From Thalassocella blandensis (GTDB lineage Bacteria > Pseudomonadota > Gammaproteobacteria > Pseudomonadales > Cellvibrionaceae), in NCBI GenBank assembly GCA_902141825.1, contig CABFPG010000002.1:310001-374000 (forward strand): a DNA stretch of 64,000 bases, written 5' to 3'. Shown here piece after piece: positions 17,446 to 28,200 of the stretch (position 1 is the first letter of the stretch; every line of letters begins with the position of its first letter). The translations under genes and the position numbers were made by a program. Under the pieces are notes generated by a model. The model searched no databases, had not been told where the DNA came from, and saw only the letters and a program-made list of their open reading frames with translations.

Positions 17446-17720
17446 TATACATACGCCATATGTTGTTCAACAAATTCGGCAAGTTGACCGACGTTCAGTT
17501 CGATCATCTCGTCAAGACTCAGCGTTCCAAGCCATTCGATAAAATTAATGTCGGTACCGTAGTGTTGTTGTATTTTTTCTGCGATAGCAACGAATTCTAT
17601 ACTTTCCAATTCTAAATCATTGTTAAAGCTTGTTTCGGCAGTGATTTCAAACTCATCTATCCAGTCTTCATTTACTGCCTGGCGGATCAAACTAACAATC
17701 GTATCTAGATGTTCACTCAT
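17445..17720 (-). CDS. Stand-alone acyl carrier protein
   Basis: This 91-residue acidic protein has the four-helix ACP pattern. The carrier Ser is Ser40 in NDLELESIEFVAIAEKI, so the usual DSL motif reads ESI. I start it at the ATG at 17720, 4 bp after the stop of the KS-AT-DH-PPTase gene and with GGA upstream; a longer start would run into that gene. The PPTase domain encoded just upstream could attach its phosphopantetheine arm. It is separate from the two ACP domains inside the larger synthase, so it may deliver the finished chain, or a second acyl group, to the acyltransferases or hydrolase. Confidence 0.85.
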   Translation of the reverse strand: MSEHLDTIVSLIRQAVNEDWIDEFEITAETSFNNDLELESIEFVAIAEKIQQHYGTDINFIEWLGTLSLDEMIELNVGQLAEFVEQHMAYV

Positions 17721-17724
17721 TTTT

Positions 17725-20700
17725 CTATTCCGTCCAAGAAATGACATAGTTCTCAAAAATTATTGAAGAAACCCAATGGCCATTGACTTTCATTTTTTGG
17801 CCTTCAACTTCTTCTACTACAAAACTTTTCGGCTTTCCTTGCAGACCTGTGCCCAATTTTTTGGCAACTGCCTCTTTCGCTGACCACATTCGAGTCACAA
17901 TCTCATCTTTAGTCGCTTCACATGTACTACCTGTTTCGATGAATTTTAATTCATCTGATGCCATGGAAACTGTTACAAAGTTGTCAGATTTTGCTTCTAT
18001 GCACTCAATGTCAATTCCCACTGCATTTTCGTGCGCTATCGCAACAGCTATTTTGTCTTTGTGGGCAATAGAAATTTGTAAGTGATTTTTATACGTTTCA
18101 CTTATGTTTGACTTTGCAATTGGCTTGCCAAACTCATCTGACTCAATAATTAATTCTTTCGGGAATAATTCGCTAACGCCGTCACGCTGCCAAATAGTGT
18201 GACGTATCGCATCTTTTGCCGCGATTCGCCCGGCTAACCATTGACGTTTGCGTCGAGGTGGCAAACTTTCATACTCCCTTCGCTCTTCAATCGTCAGCAT
18301 GCACTTGACCATATAATCACGCGTATTGGCTTTTTCGTAATTATCCAAAAACATCACGAAGCCCTGTGGCCAACTTTGGCTCACTAAACGCTTTTGCACA
18401 CTAAAACTGTTCACCATAAAGTCCTTATCCATGGTGAAGCGACGAGTTTCCCACCCTTCTATTACAACATTAATCTTTTGCTCATGATCAATGAGTTGTA
18501 AATCAGAAATACAGGCTTCTTTATCCAGCTTGCGAATCAATACATCACAATGCAGCTCATCTCCAACTTTAGGGTCAGGACCATAAAAATGAATTTTTTG
18601 AACCCCGACAGGCATGGCTAAAGGGTCGACATCCTGTTCCATTACCCAATAACCGGCGAGCTGTCCCATGTTGTCAAGCAAGGCTCCCTCGCCTGCGGAA
18701 ACTTTTAGCTTTCCTTGAATTCCATTGTCAGCCATAGGTCCCAATGTTGTAATTGACTGATAGGCTGGACCATGGAACATCCAATTGTCGTCATACATTT
18801 CACGTGCAGAGATATGCGCTGGTCGTTTGTTTTTCAGTGGAAATTGCTGAATCGCCGGTGCTTGCGGAAACTCTTTCGCTAAAACAGCTCGCGCCTGGGC
18901 ATAACCGTTTATGGTGACATTGGCGATAAATTCCTGCACGTGTTCCACTTCAATGTGAATATCCGTTGGATCTACCACGATCAACCAGTTAAATGCTTTT
19001 ACATCTTCCAAGGCAATAACTTTTAACCCTGGCAACACTTCCTGTACCGCTTCTCGCATCAGCTTCAATTCCATCGTCAATGGAATTACCGGATGACGGT
19101 CGGCGATCACAGGCCAATCTGTTGGCTGAGGATAAAACGAATGGTCCATCACCAAAGGTATATTGCTGCGCACATCCAGATGACGGGTTAATGTTTTACT
19201 GAATGGCACGAAGCCTTGAGGCGCTGAACCCGGCGGCGCAAATGGTGCCTGCTGCACCTTGCGCTGCTGCCACAGAGATTGAATATCTTCACTGGCTTGA
19301 TGAATATCACTGAGCGTCTGCTGAAACAGTTGCTGCAAAGGATCATTTGACGCATGGCCAAATTCGTTTTGACTTGCCATGGCCCGACTCTCAGAGCCTG
19401 ACGAACGAATATCCAGTGGCGTTGAGAGTTTTAATAACGGCACGCCCAATTGCAATTTAATTGCACTGGTTGAGGTTTTTTGTGATTTACCGGCATCTAC
19501 GTTAAGTGCGGAAAAATCAGGTTCCGCACCTTCTACCCACAAGCCAGTGGCAAGATGACACAACTGCTCCAGACCACTGCGTTTAGCGATATTGGCTGAA
19601 AACGCGAAATGTTCTTTGTTTTTCAAGGTGTCTGCAACAAACCCGGTCAAACTACCAAACCCAACCTGGATAAATGCACGGAACCCTTCCGCATGCATAT
19701 TTTCGATCAATTCACGGAAACGGACAGTCTGCGTCAAATGGTCCACAACCACGGCATGCTTTTCTTCAAGGCTTACGGGAAATTCTTTGGCCGTATTCGC
19801 AGACCACAGCGGAATCCTGGGTGTTTCCAAATTCACGCTGGTATAAAAATCGGTAAAGGGTTTGGCAAAGTCTGCCAATAACGGCGAATGAAACCCAGAG
19901 ACAATAGGAAGAATCTGCGCGAGTATATTTTTCGCTTTTAAGCGTTCGCTTAATATTTGAATATCGCTGGCTTTGCCGCAGAAAATAATCTGATGCGGGC
20001 AATTATCATGTGACAGATGCAAATTAGGTAGATCTTCAAAGCAGCCTTTAACCGATTCAAGTCTATTGGCAACCGCGAGAAATTGAACCTCGGGAACCTC
20101 CAAACTGTCTGGCGAAAGTTTTTCACAGATATCATCGACTAAAGCCTGTGACAGACAACCCGAGCTGGCCATCGCACTCCACTCACCAATACTGTGGCCA
20201 GCCATCGCATCGGCTTGAACATTCATACGGTTCAGTACGCGATTCAGCAACTTATTAACGCCAGTCAAGCCAATTCCGACTTTCATTAAATCCTTAGCAG
20301 GATCTAACTCTTCGCAAAACGCGGGCAGTGGTAATTTAAAAAATTCAGCCACATCGTCTAATTGAGGGTTGAATGCCGAATCTACACCGGGAAATAAAAA
20401 GGCAACTTTACCCTCTTTAAGCAATGGCTCGCAGGCGAAGAATATCTGACTGCGCCCCTGCCAGGGTTTTGCCTTTTCAATGATATTTTTTGCCAGGGAC
20501 ACACGTTTCGCATTAGGTTCGATAATTGCGATTCGCCAATGCCCCGCCTCAATATCCGATACCGGTGCAGAGAGATCGAGTGCGGCAAGTTTTTGTAACA
20601 ACGCCTGTTGAGAGTTTGCCGCCAGTCGAATCACACTTAAGGCTGGTTGAACCACAGAGCTGTGAGAATGTTCCGAACTAAGAACAGGTGCGTTACCTGC

Positions 20701-22149
20701 ATTAAAGGATGTTTTAGCATCTTCACCAAAACCGCCCAATACCACATGCGCATTAATACCACCAAATCCGAAAGCATTTACGGCAGCCACTCGCTCTTGT
20801 TTCGCTTGTGGCCAGAGCTCACTTTCTTTCAGTAATTTAAAACGTGTTTCGGCAATTGCCGGGTTGGGAGACTCAGCTTCCAGCGAAATGGGACGAATAC
20901 CGTGATACACCGATAAAGCGGCTTTAATTAAACCGGCGGCACCTGAGGCCGGCATAGTATGACCGATCATGGATTTTACGGAGCCCAGCCCAGCCAGCTC
21001 ACTTTCTTCTGATGCAGGTCCAAAAAATTCTCGCAAAGTTTGAATTTCAGCATTATCACCTGCAGGCGTCCCTGTACCGTGCGCTTCCAACAATCCAATG
21101 TCATCTTTCTTGATACTGGTTTGCTTCCAGGCACGCTGCAGAGCAATCATTTGCCCCTCAACGGCTGGCGCCAGCAAACTACTGCTGTTGCCATCACTCG
21201 CTGAAGCGACACCGTGAATCACAGCATAAATTCGATCGCCATGACTTTTGGCATCACTTAAACGTTTCAACACGAACATCCCGATGCCTTCCCCCGCCAA
21301 AATCCCATCGGCATTGGCAGAGAGAGGACGGATCGTTTGAGATCGGGACAAAGCACCTAACTGACAGAACGTAGACCAAAAGGTCAGGTCGTGAGTAAAG
21401 TGCAGGCCGCCGGCCAGCATAATATCAGTGTCACCACGACGCAGACTTTGGCAGCTTTGCTCTACCGCAAGTAATGCACTGGCGCAGGCACCGTCCACCG
21501 TATAAGCAGGCCCATTTAAATCAAGGCGATTGGCCAGACGAGATGCAACCAGATTGGGAATTAATCCAACTGCAGTGTCCGGTCCATAATATGTAAGCTG
21601 TTGTTTGATCTGTTGCTTAACGGCTTCTAATTGTTCGTTCTTAATTCCCGGCACTAAATCCTGCAGGGTTTGCATGGTTTGCTGAACCAGACGAACATGC
21701 TGTTCCAGTCGCAAAGTACCCGCACTAAGGTAGTTACCACGACCAATAACAACACCGGTTTTCTCCCGATTAAAGTCTTCTTGCCACAAACCAGCGTCTT
21801 TTAGAGCTTCTACCCCTACGCGCAAACTTAACAATTGATCTGGATCAGCCGACAGTGCCGCTTTGGGCATAATGCCGTATTCCAAAGGGTCAAAATCTAC
21901 GTACTCGTCGACGAAACCACCTTTGCGACAATAAAAGCGATCAGCAGCTAAGGAGTTCGGGTCATAAAACACTGGGTCCCAGCGGGATTCAGGTACATCG
22001 GTTATCGCGCAAACACCGTTTTGGATATTCTGCCAATACTGGTTCAGGTTGCCGGCACCAGGGAAAATACAGGCCATACCAACAATTGCGACAGGGCTTT
22101 GCTGATCAATCTCGTTTATATTTAATGACTGCTTTAAACGCGAATTCAT
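17725..22149 (-). CDS. Type I PKS/PUFA-synthase-like protein: KS-AT-DH-PPTase
   Basis: 1474 residues from the ATG at 22149. KS (~15-450): active Cys in VDGACASALLA (~220), His in EAHGTGTPAGD (~356) and IGHTMPASGAAG (~395), so a working ketosynthase and not a chain-length factor. AT (~560-860): GHSIGEW nucleophile (~651) and GFHSPL. A linker without ACP follows. DH-like double hotdog (~990-1250): DRHPVIPLTMEL at the first catalytic region and LLDNMGQLAGYW with the DxxxQ pair (~1160). C-terminal PPTase (~1290-1474): VGIDIE (~1378) and WSAKEAVAKKLGTGL (~1422), the magnesium and CoA motifs of Sfp-type enzymes. It complements the upstream synthase by supplying dehydration and carrier-protein activation. 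No thioesterase or reductase domain is present. It lies ~70 bp after the larger synthase, in the same operon. Confidence 0.9.
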   Translation of the reverse strand: MNSRLKQSLNINEIDQQSPVAIVGMACIFPGAGNLNQYWQNIQNGVCAITDVPESRWDPVFYDPNSLAADRFYCRKGGFVDEYVDFDPLEYGIMPKAALSADPDQLLSLRVGVEALKDAGLWQEDFNREKTGVVIGRGNYLSAGTLRLEQHVRLVQQTMQTLQDLVPGIKNEQLEAVKQQIKQQLTYYGPDTAVGLIPNLVASRLANRLDLNGPAYTVDGACASALLAVEQSCQSLRRGDTDIMLAGGLHFTHDLTFWSTFCQLGALSRSQTIRPLSANADGILAGEGIGMFVLKRLSDAKSHGDRIYAVIHGVASASDGNSSSLLAPAVEGQMIALQRAWKQTSIKKDDIGLLEAHGTGTPAGDNAEIQTLREFFGPASEESELAGLGSVKSMIGHTMPASGAAGLIKAALSVYHGIRPISLEAESPNPAIAETRFKLLKESELWPQAKQERVAAVNAFGFGGINAHVVLGGFGEDAKTSFNAGNAPVLSSEHSHSSVVQPALSVIRLAANSQQALLQKLAALDLSAPVSDIEAGHWRIAIIEPNAKRVSLAKNIIEKAKPWQGRSQIFFACEPLLKEGKVAFLFPGVDSAFNPQLDDVAEFFKLPLPAFCEELDPAKDLMKVGIGLTGVNKLLNRVLNRMNVQADAMAGHSIGEWSAMASSGCLSQALVDDICEKLSPDSLEVPEVQFLAVANRLESVKGCFEDLPNLHLSHDNCPHQIIFCGKASDIQILSERLKAKNILAQILPIVSGFHSPLLADFAKPFTDFYTSVNLETPRIPLWSANTAKEFPVSLEEKHAVVVDHLTQTVRFRELIENMHAEGFRAFIQVGFGSLTGFVADTLKNKEHFAFSANIAKRSGLEQLCHLATGLWVEGAEPDFSALNVDAGKSQKTSTSAIKLQLGVPLLKLSTPLDIRSSGSESRAMASQNEFGHASNDPLQQLFQQTLSDIHQASEDIQSLWQQRKVQQAPFAPPGSAPQGFVPFSKTLTRHLDVRSNIPLVMDHSFYPQPTDWPVIADRHPVIPLTMELKLMREAVQEVLPGLKVIALEDVKAFNWLIVVDPTDIHIEVEHVQEFIANVTINGYAQARAVLAKEFPQAPAIQQFPLKNKRPAHISAREMYDDNWMFHGPAYQSITTLGPMADNGIQGKLKVSAGEGALLDNMGQLAGYWVMEQDVDPLAMPVGVQKIHFYGPDPKVGDELHCDVLIRKLDKEACISDLQLIDHEQKINVVIEGWETRRFTMDKDFMVNSFSVQKRLVSQSWPQGFVMFLDNYEKANTRDYMVKCMLTIEERREYESLPPRRKRQWLAGRIAAKDAIRHTIWQRDGVSELFPKELIIESDEFGKPIAKSNISETYKNHLQISIAHKDKIAVAIAHENAVGIDIECIEAKSDNFVTVSMASDELKFIETGSTCEATKDEIVTRMWSAKEAVAKKLGTGLQGKPKSFVVEEVEGQKMKVNGHWVSSIIFENYVISWTE

Positions 22150-22222
22150 AACCACTTACCCGCTGCAAAATTTGAATTCACGCAGTGCTGTACTGCGCGA
22201 TCACCTAACCAGTTATTACCGA

Positions 22223-25200
22223 TCATGCCATCATGCTCTCAACACTGGCACACATCAGAACAACCTGAGTATCCTCTTTAGTTCCGAAGCGCAATTCGTT
22301 GATTAACGCATTCACGCCCTCATCCAAAGGAATTAAACCAATCCCCTTGCGAGCATATTCACGTTCCAGCTCCTCCGACACCATGCCACGACCGGCCCAG
22401 GGACCCCAGTTAACCGACAATACACGACCATTAACTTTTGACTGTAAATTGTGTGCTATTTTATCCAGTGCATCATTGGCAGAGGCGTAATCAATTTGTC
22501 CGCGATTACCGAAGGCACCAGCTACACTGGAGAAAAACACCACGAACTTCACGTCGTCACGAATCAGTTTTGATAAGACCAAGGCGCCTCGCACTTTGGT
22601 GTCAAAAACACGCTCAAAACTTTCGTGGGTTTTATGCACGAGCAACTTATCTTCAAGCACTCCAGCACCATGAACCACACCGTCGATCTTGCCGTATTTT
22701 TCATACAGTCCCGACACAAGATCGGAAAAAGCATCGATATCGCGAACATCAATGGAATGGTAATTAACCTTGCCACCCACCGCTTCAATTTCTTTAAAGG
22801 TATTGCGCATCGCGCGGTTGGATAAAATTCTGGAGCAACGCTTTTCGATTTGCGCCGGCGTTAATCCTTTTTCTGTTGCTAATATCACTTTTCGCAACTG
22901 CATGCGATCTTGCGCTGCGGCGATTTCAGGTGTTTCATCTTCTTCCGGCGCTGGCGAACGTCCAACCAGCTCCAGCTGACAACCAAAACGTGCAGCCATT
23001 ACAACCGCCAGTTTCGCCGTGATGCCCTGTGCACCACCCGTAATCAGCAGCACACTGTCTTTCGATAATCCCAGGTGATCAATATCATCATTTTCTGGTA
23101 ATGCTGCTTTCACCACGTCCGCTATCTGACGACGACCAGAATGATAGCCCACCTCGGTTAAAGGATTATCAGCCAGCAGTTCCATCTCCAGATAAGTCGC
23201 CAGATTATCGATGGATTCACCCATGTCCAGATCAACCCAATGGGCTTTTAGATCGGGCCATTCACGCACGATCGTTTTAATCATCCCAGCGGTTCCGCCA
23301 CCCGCTCCAAGATCTGCGGATTTTTTCTCTTCATTTGCGTTGTAGTAACCAAAACATCCACCCATGCCAGAGGCCACCATCAACACAGACAGTCCGCCAG
23401 TCAAGGTATCACGCACAACACTGAAGAAGCGTTTAACATCGTGAATGTTGGATTCTGGATTCAGTCCCCATAAATGGATCAACCCATCTACTTTTCCAAG
23501 ATTTTCTGGAATCGAATCTTTCTCGTGGAAACCAATTACTTCAACACTTGCACCATGGCTTTCCAATTGTGTTTTCAGTTTTTCTGCAATCCCCAACGAA
23601 TCATCGGTAATTACAAATCGCTTACCTTCGAACTTTGTATCACCACGCTTAGCTTCATCAGCCGCTTTCGTCGACATGACATAGCGAGATAGTGCAATTT
23701 TGGCAATTTCACTGGAAAGTGAATCCGCAGGAGTGGTTTGAATAGAGGCTTCACTCGCAGGTACAGCTGCAGAAGCTGGCACGGTGTCTTGTTGCGTATT
23801 GCTTGACAGCCAATCCACCATTGCTCGCAAAGTTTTTAATGCAGCAAGGCTTTCAAGCGCAGAGTCCTTATCGACAACAAGTTTGTCCAGCCCCAACTTG
23901 CCGGAGAGATCACCCACAATTTCCAGGCGTTTAATTGAATCGATTGACAAATCCGCTTCAAGATCAAGATCCAGTTCAAGCACATCTTCAGGATAACCCG
24001 TTCGATCCGAAACAATATTCAACAACAGCGCTTGCACGTTGACCGGTGCTGAACCTGACTCTGCCGGCGTCTCTACCGCAGGTGCTTGCCCAGACGCACC
24101 AACGGCATCTTCAGGCAACTGCTGTTTTAACCAACTGAGGATTCCGCGCAACGATTTCTGTGTCGCCAACTCTTCCATTAAGGTATCGGCATCAGCGCCC
24201 AATGAATTTTTAAAACCAAGGTCATCCGCCAATTCAGCAATAATTTCGACACGCTTAATAGAATCGATGGAGAGATCGGCTTCCAGATCCAAATCCAATT
24301 CCAGCATTTCCGCAGGATAACCGGTACGCTCGCTAACTATGCCGATTAAACTTTGTTGAACATCTTTTACAGGGGCTGCTTTTTCTGCGGACGCGCTTAA
24401 TACGGCCGCTTCACTTGCTGCACCGGTTTGCGTCACCGCGGCTGCAACCGGCAGCGCTTGATTTGCTTGATTGTATACCTGAGGGGCTGCAGCCGCAGGT
24501 TGGCCAAACATACCGAGCATGACATCACGCTGGGCGTATACCATGTCGCGCATATTGTGCAGGTATTGCGCTACTGTCGCATCCGCCTGAGTCAGCGGAG
24601 CTGCGCTGGCCACTTGCGACGCCACTGCAACGGGGGCAAGAATTTCTTTCGCGGCGTGCTTAGGCAATTGACCGTTCAGTGGCTTAGCTCTTGCGCCATT
24701 CACCCACCACACAGTTTTCGCCAAATGCACTGGCTGAGTTAAATCCAAAGTTTTCGCTTGACGTCCACTGAACAACACGTCCAGATTCAATGACTGGTCC
24801 AGCACCAATAACTGTGCAACGGCTTCCAGCAAGCTCTGCATGCCAGATTTGCTCTTGTCATCGGTTGAAATCAAGGTGTGAGATTTATCTTTAAGAATGG
24901 ATTTCACCAATCCACTTAAAACACGACCCGGCCCGACTTCAATAAACGTGCGAGCACCGTTGTCATACATCGCCTCGACCTGATCCACCCAGCGTACCGG
25001 GTTCACAATGTGGGAAGCCAGCTTTTGTTTTACTACCGCAGCATCTGCTGCGTAAATGTCGGCCGTCTGATTGGAATAAACTGAAAGCTGAGGTGCTTTC
25101 ACATCGGCCTGCGCCAAATGCTCCGCAAAAATTTGTTCCGCATTGGCCACTACTGGTGAATGGAATGCACACGCGACATTAATCGGCTTCGCCGCAATAC

Positions 25201-28200
25201 CTTTTTCTTTCAACACATTAATGGCTTGCTCAACGGCTGGTGTAGCCCCTGAAATAACTGTTTGTGTCGGACTGTTCTGATTTGCCAACACCACACCCTC
25301 AACATCTTGCAAAGCGTCTTCAATACTTTGTTTATCGGCGCTTACTGCTGCCATGGTGCCAGGATCTCCATCTGCAGCGGCAAGAATAGAGCGCCCTCTC
25401 GCCGCGCTCAGTTGCAGCAGATTTTCAATATCAAAACTGCCTGCTACCGCCAAAGCCACAAGTTCACCATAGCTATGCCCAGCTAACATCTCGGGTTTTA
25501 CTCCCAGAGATTGCAATACACTTGCCATGGCAAAATCAGCCATCCCCAGTGTCGGTTGAGCCACACGAGTATCGGTAATATTCAGTTTTTGCGCTTTTTG
25601 TCCTGCTTCATCGTAAGCCGTTGGAGGGAATAGTTTTGCCATCCACTCAGCCCCGTTTAATAACACGGGTCTCAACGAGGGGAACGCCAGGAAAATATCA
25701 CGCAACATACCCGGACTTTGACTGCCCTGCCCTGGGAACAAAAATGCCAAATTGCCCTGAGCATCGACCTTGTCCTGAGAACGATAGAAAATGGCGTTTT
25801 CCTGCTGTTTGGCTAATGCTTTTACCAGCAGAGTTTTCAGTTCATCAACATCATTCGCCACAATCACACACTGAACTTTGGGTTCGGCGGCTTTTGTCGC
25901 TGCAGCGTCTTTCTCTGTTTGACTCAATTGCCAAAGGCTAAAACTTAGATCACGCAACTCATGACGTGCATCAGTACTGATAAATGTGGCCAGAGTTTCC
26001 ATTTGCTGTGCCGCCTGACTGAAGTCACTACCGGTGAAAACAAATATTTCAGCTGGCCATTTGGCTACACCACTTTCACCACGTTTTACAATGTCATCGG
26101 GTGCAGATAATACAGCGTGGAAATTCGTCCCACCAAAACCAAAAGCACTTATTGCCGCACGAGGACACACATCCAACCAGGGTCGCGCATGTTTATCCAA
26201 CGAAAACGGACTGTTCGTTGGCTGATAGTACGCATTTGGTGTTTGGATATTTTGCGTGGGCGGTAAAATGCGGTGGTACAACGCTTTGGTAATTTTAATT
26301 AAGCCTGCAATTCCCGCGGCACATTTAGTGTGCCCTATCTGGCTCTTCACGGAACCTAAAACAGTTTGCTGCGGTAACGCACCACCCTGGTTATAGATTT
26401 CAGTCAACGTCGCCAACTCAGTTTTATCGCCAACAACTGTACCTGTACCGTGCGCCTCTACCAGACCAATATCACCAGCAAGCACACCGGCCTGCGAATA
26501 TGCACGATCCAATGCGCGCTTCTGCCCCTCTTTTCTCGGCGCAGTCAAACCAAGGCTTTTACCATCACTGGAACCGGCAATACCATCTATCACCGCATAA
26601 ATTCGGTCGCCATCACGTTGCGCATCAGACAATCGCTTCATCACGACAACACCGACACCCTCGCCTAAAGCAATACCGTCAGCATTATTATCAAACGAGC
26701 GGCAACGTCCGCTGGCCGACAATGCCGTAACACTGGCGAACATCAAGAAGTCATTTACCGCATTATGGAAATCCGCACCACCCGCCAACACGATATCTGA
26801 AGTTCCCGCGCGCAACTCTTTCACAGCGACTTCGACAGCAGTTAGTGAACTCGCACAAGCGGAATCCACGGTGTAGTTAACACCGCCCAAATCTAATCGG
26901 TTGGCCACTCGTCCAGCGATAACGTTCACCAATACACCGGGGAATGAATCTTCAGTAAGGTTGGGTAACACATCGTCCAGCTCTGGAGGTAATTCGCCGA
27001 GGTACTGCGGGTAATTATTTCGGAAAGAGTATGCACCGGCCAAATCAGTGCCGGATTCTGCACCAAAAATGACGGAGGCTTTTTCTTTATCCAGGTCACT
27101 TAAATCGTGCGCATAGCCCGCATCAACCAAGGCTCGTCGCGACACTTCAAGACTGAGTAACTGAACCGGTTCAATTGCTGCCATGGATTGTGGTGGAATA
27201 CCGTAATCCAAAGGGTTAAAGGCAAAATCATCGATAAACCCACCCCACTTGCTAGGGGTTTTACCATTTACACCCATTTTCTCGTTGTAATATAGATCGG
27301 CATTCCAGCGCTCTGCCGGGACTTCAGTCACCAGATCCTTACCTTCGAGTATGTTGGCCCAGTATGTTTCCAAGTCAGGCGAACCGGGATAAATACAATC
27401 CATCCCCACTATAGCAATTGGCTCGTGTTGATGAGTTTTGGCAAATTCAGGGGCGTCGATATTTTGCAGAAAGGCATTGGCACCCGGACTCACTGACTCA
27501 TGTAAATCAGCCATATCACATATGTCATTTCGCATGGCCACGAGCTGGCCAATCATGTACATGCCGGATGCGAGCTGAGCATCTCGATCGCGCTCTACCA
27601 GCTCGCCGCCCTCACGTTCAAAGCCTTTAGTGGCCAAGCGCAAGCGCCCGAGGTTCAACTCTTCCAACTTTTCCCAGATTTCTTTTTTATCGAGGCCCTG
27701 TTGTTTTAACTTGGCTTTCTCTTCATGAAAGAAGGTGACGAATTCCGTATCTAATCCGCGGATTGCATGACCTGGCGCCGTTTCCAGCAGGGCCGTGATA
27801 TCACCTTCTATAATTTTTTCCTGGAATATTTCATTGACCGCTCGCGCCTGCACAGCTTCTTTTGTGGCTATATAAGCACTGCCCATCAAAACACCGACTT
27901 TTGCTCCACGAGCAGCCAGAGGTGCGGCCAACGTTGCAACCATGGATGCCGAGCGCTCATCATGAATGCCGCCGGCAAACAATAGATTTAACTGCTCTGG
28001 GTGGTCAAACTTGAGCAGACGATTTATTTGCTGCTCCCACAAAACAAAGCTGGAACGTGGACCGATGTGGCCACCACATTCGTGCCCTTCAAACACAAAG
28101 GAACGTGCGCCGTCTTTTAAAAACAAGTCAATCAAACTGGGTGCAGGCACATGCAGATACGCCTGCATGCCCAACTCTTCCAACGCACGGGCCTGGCTCG

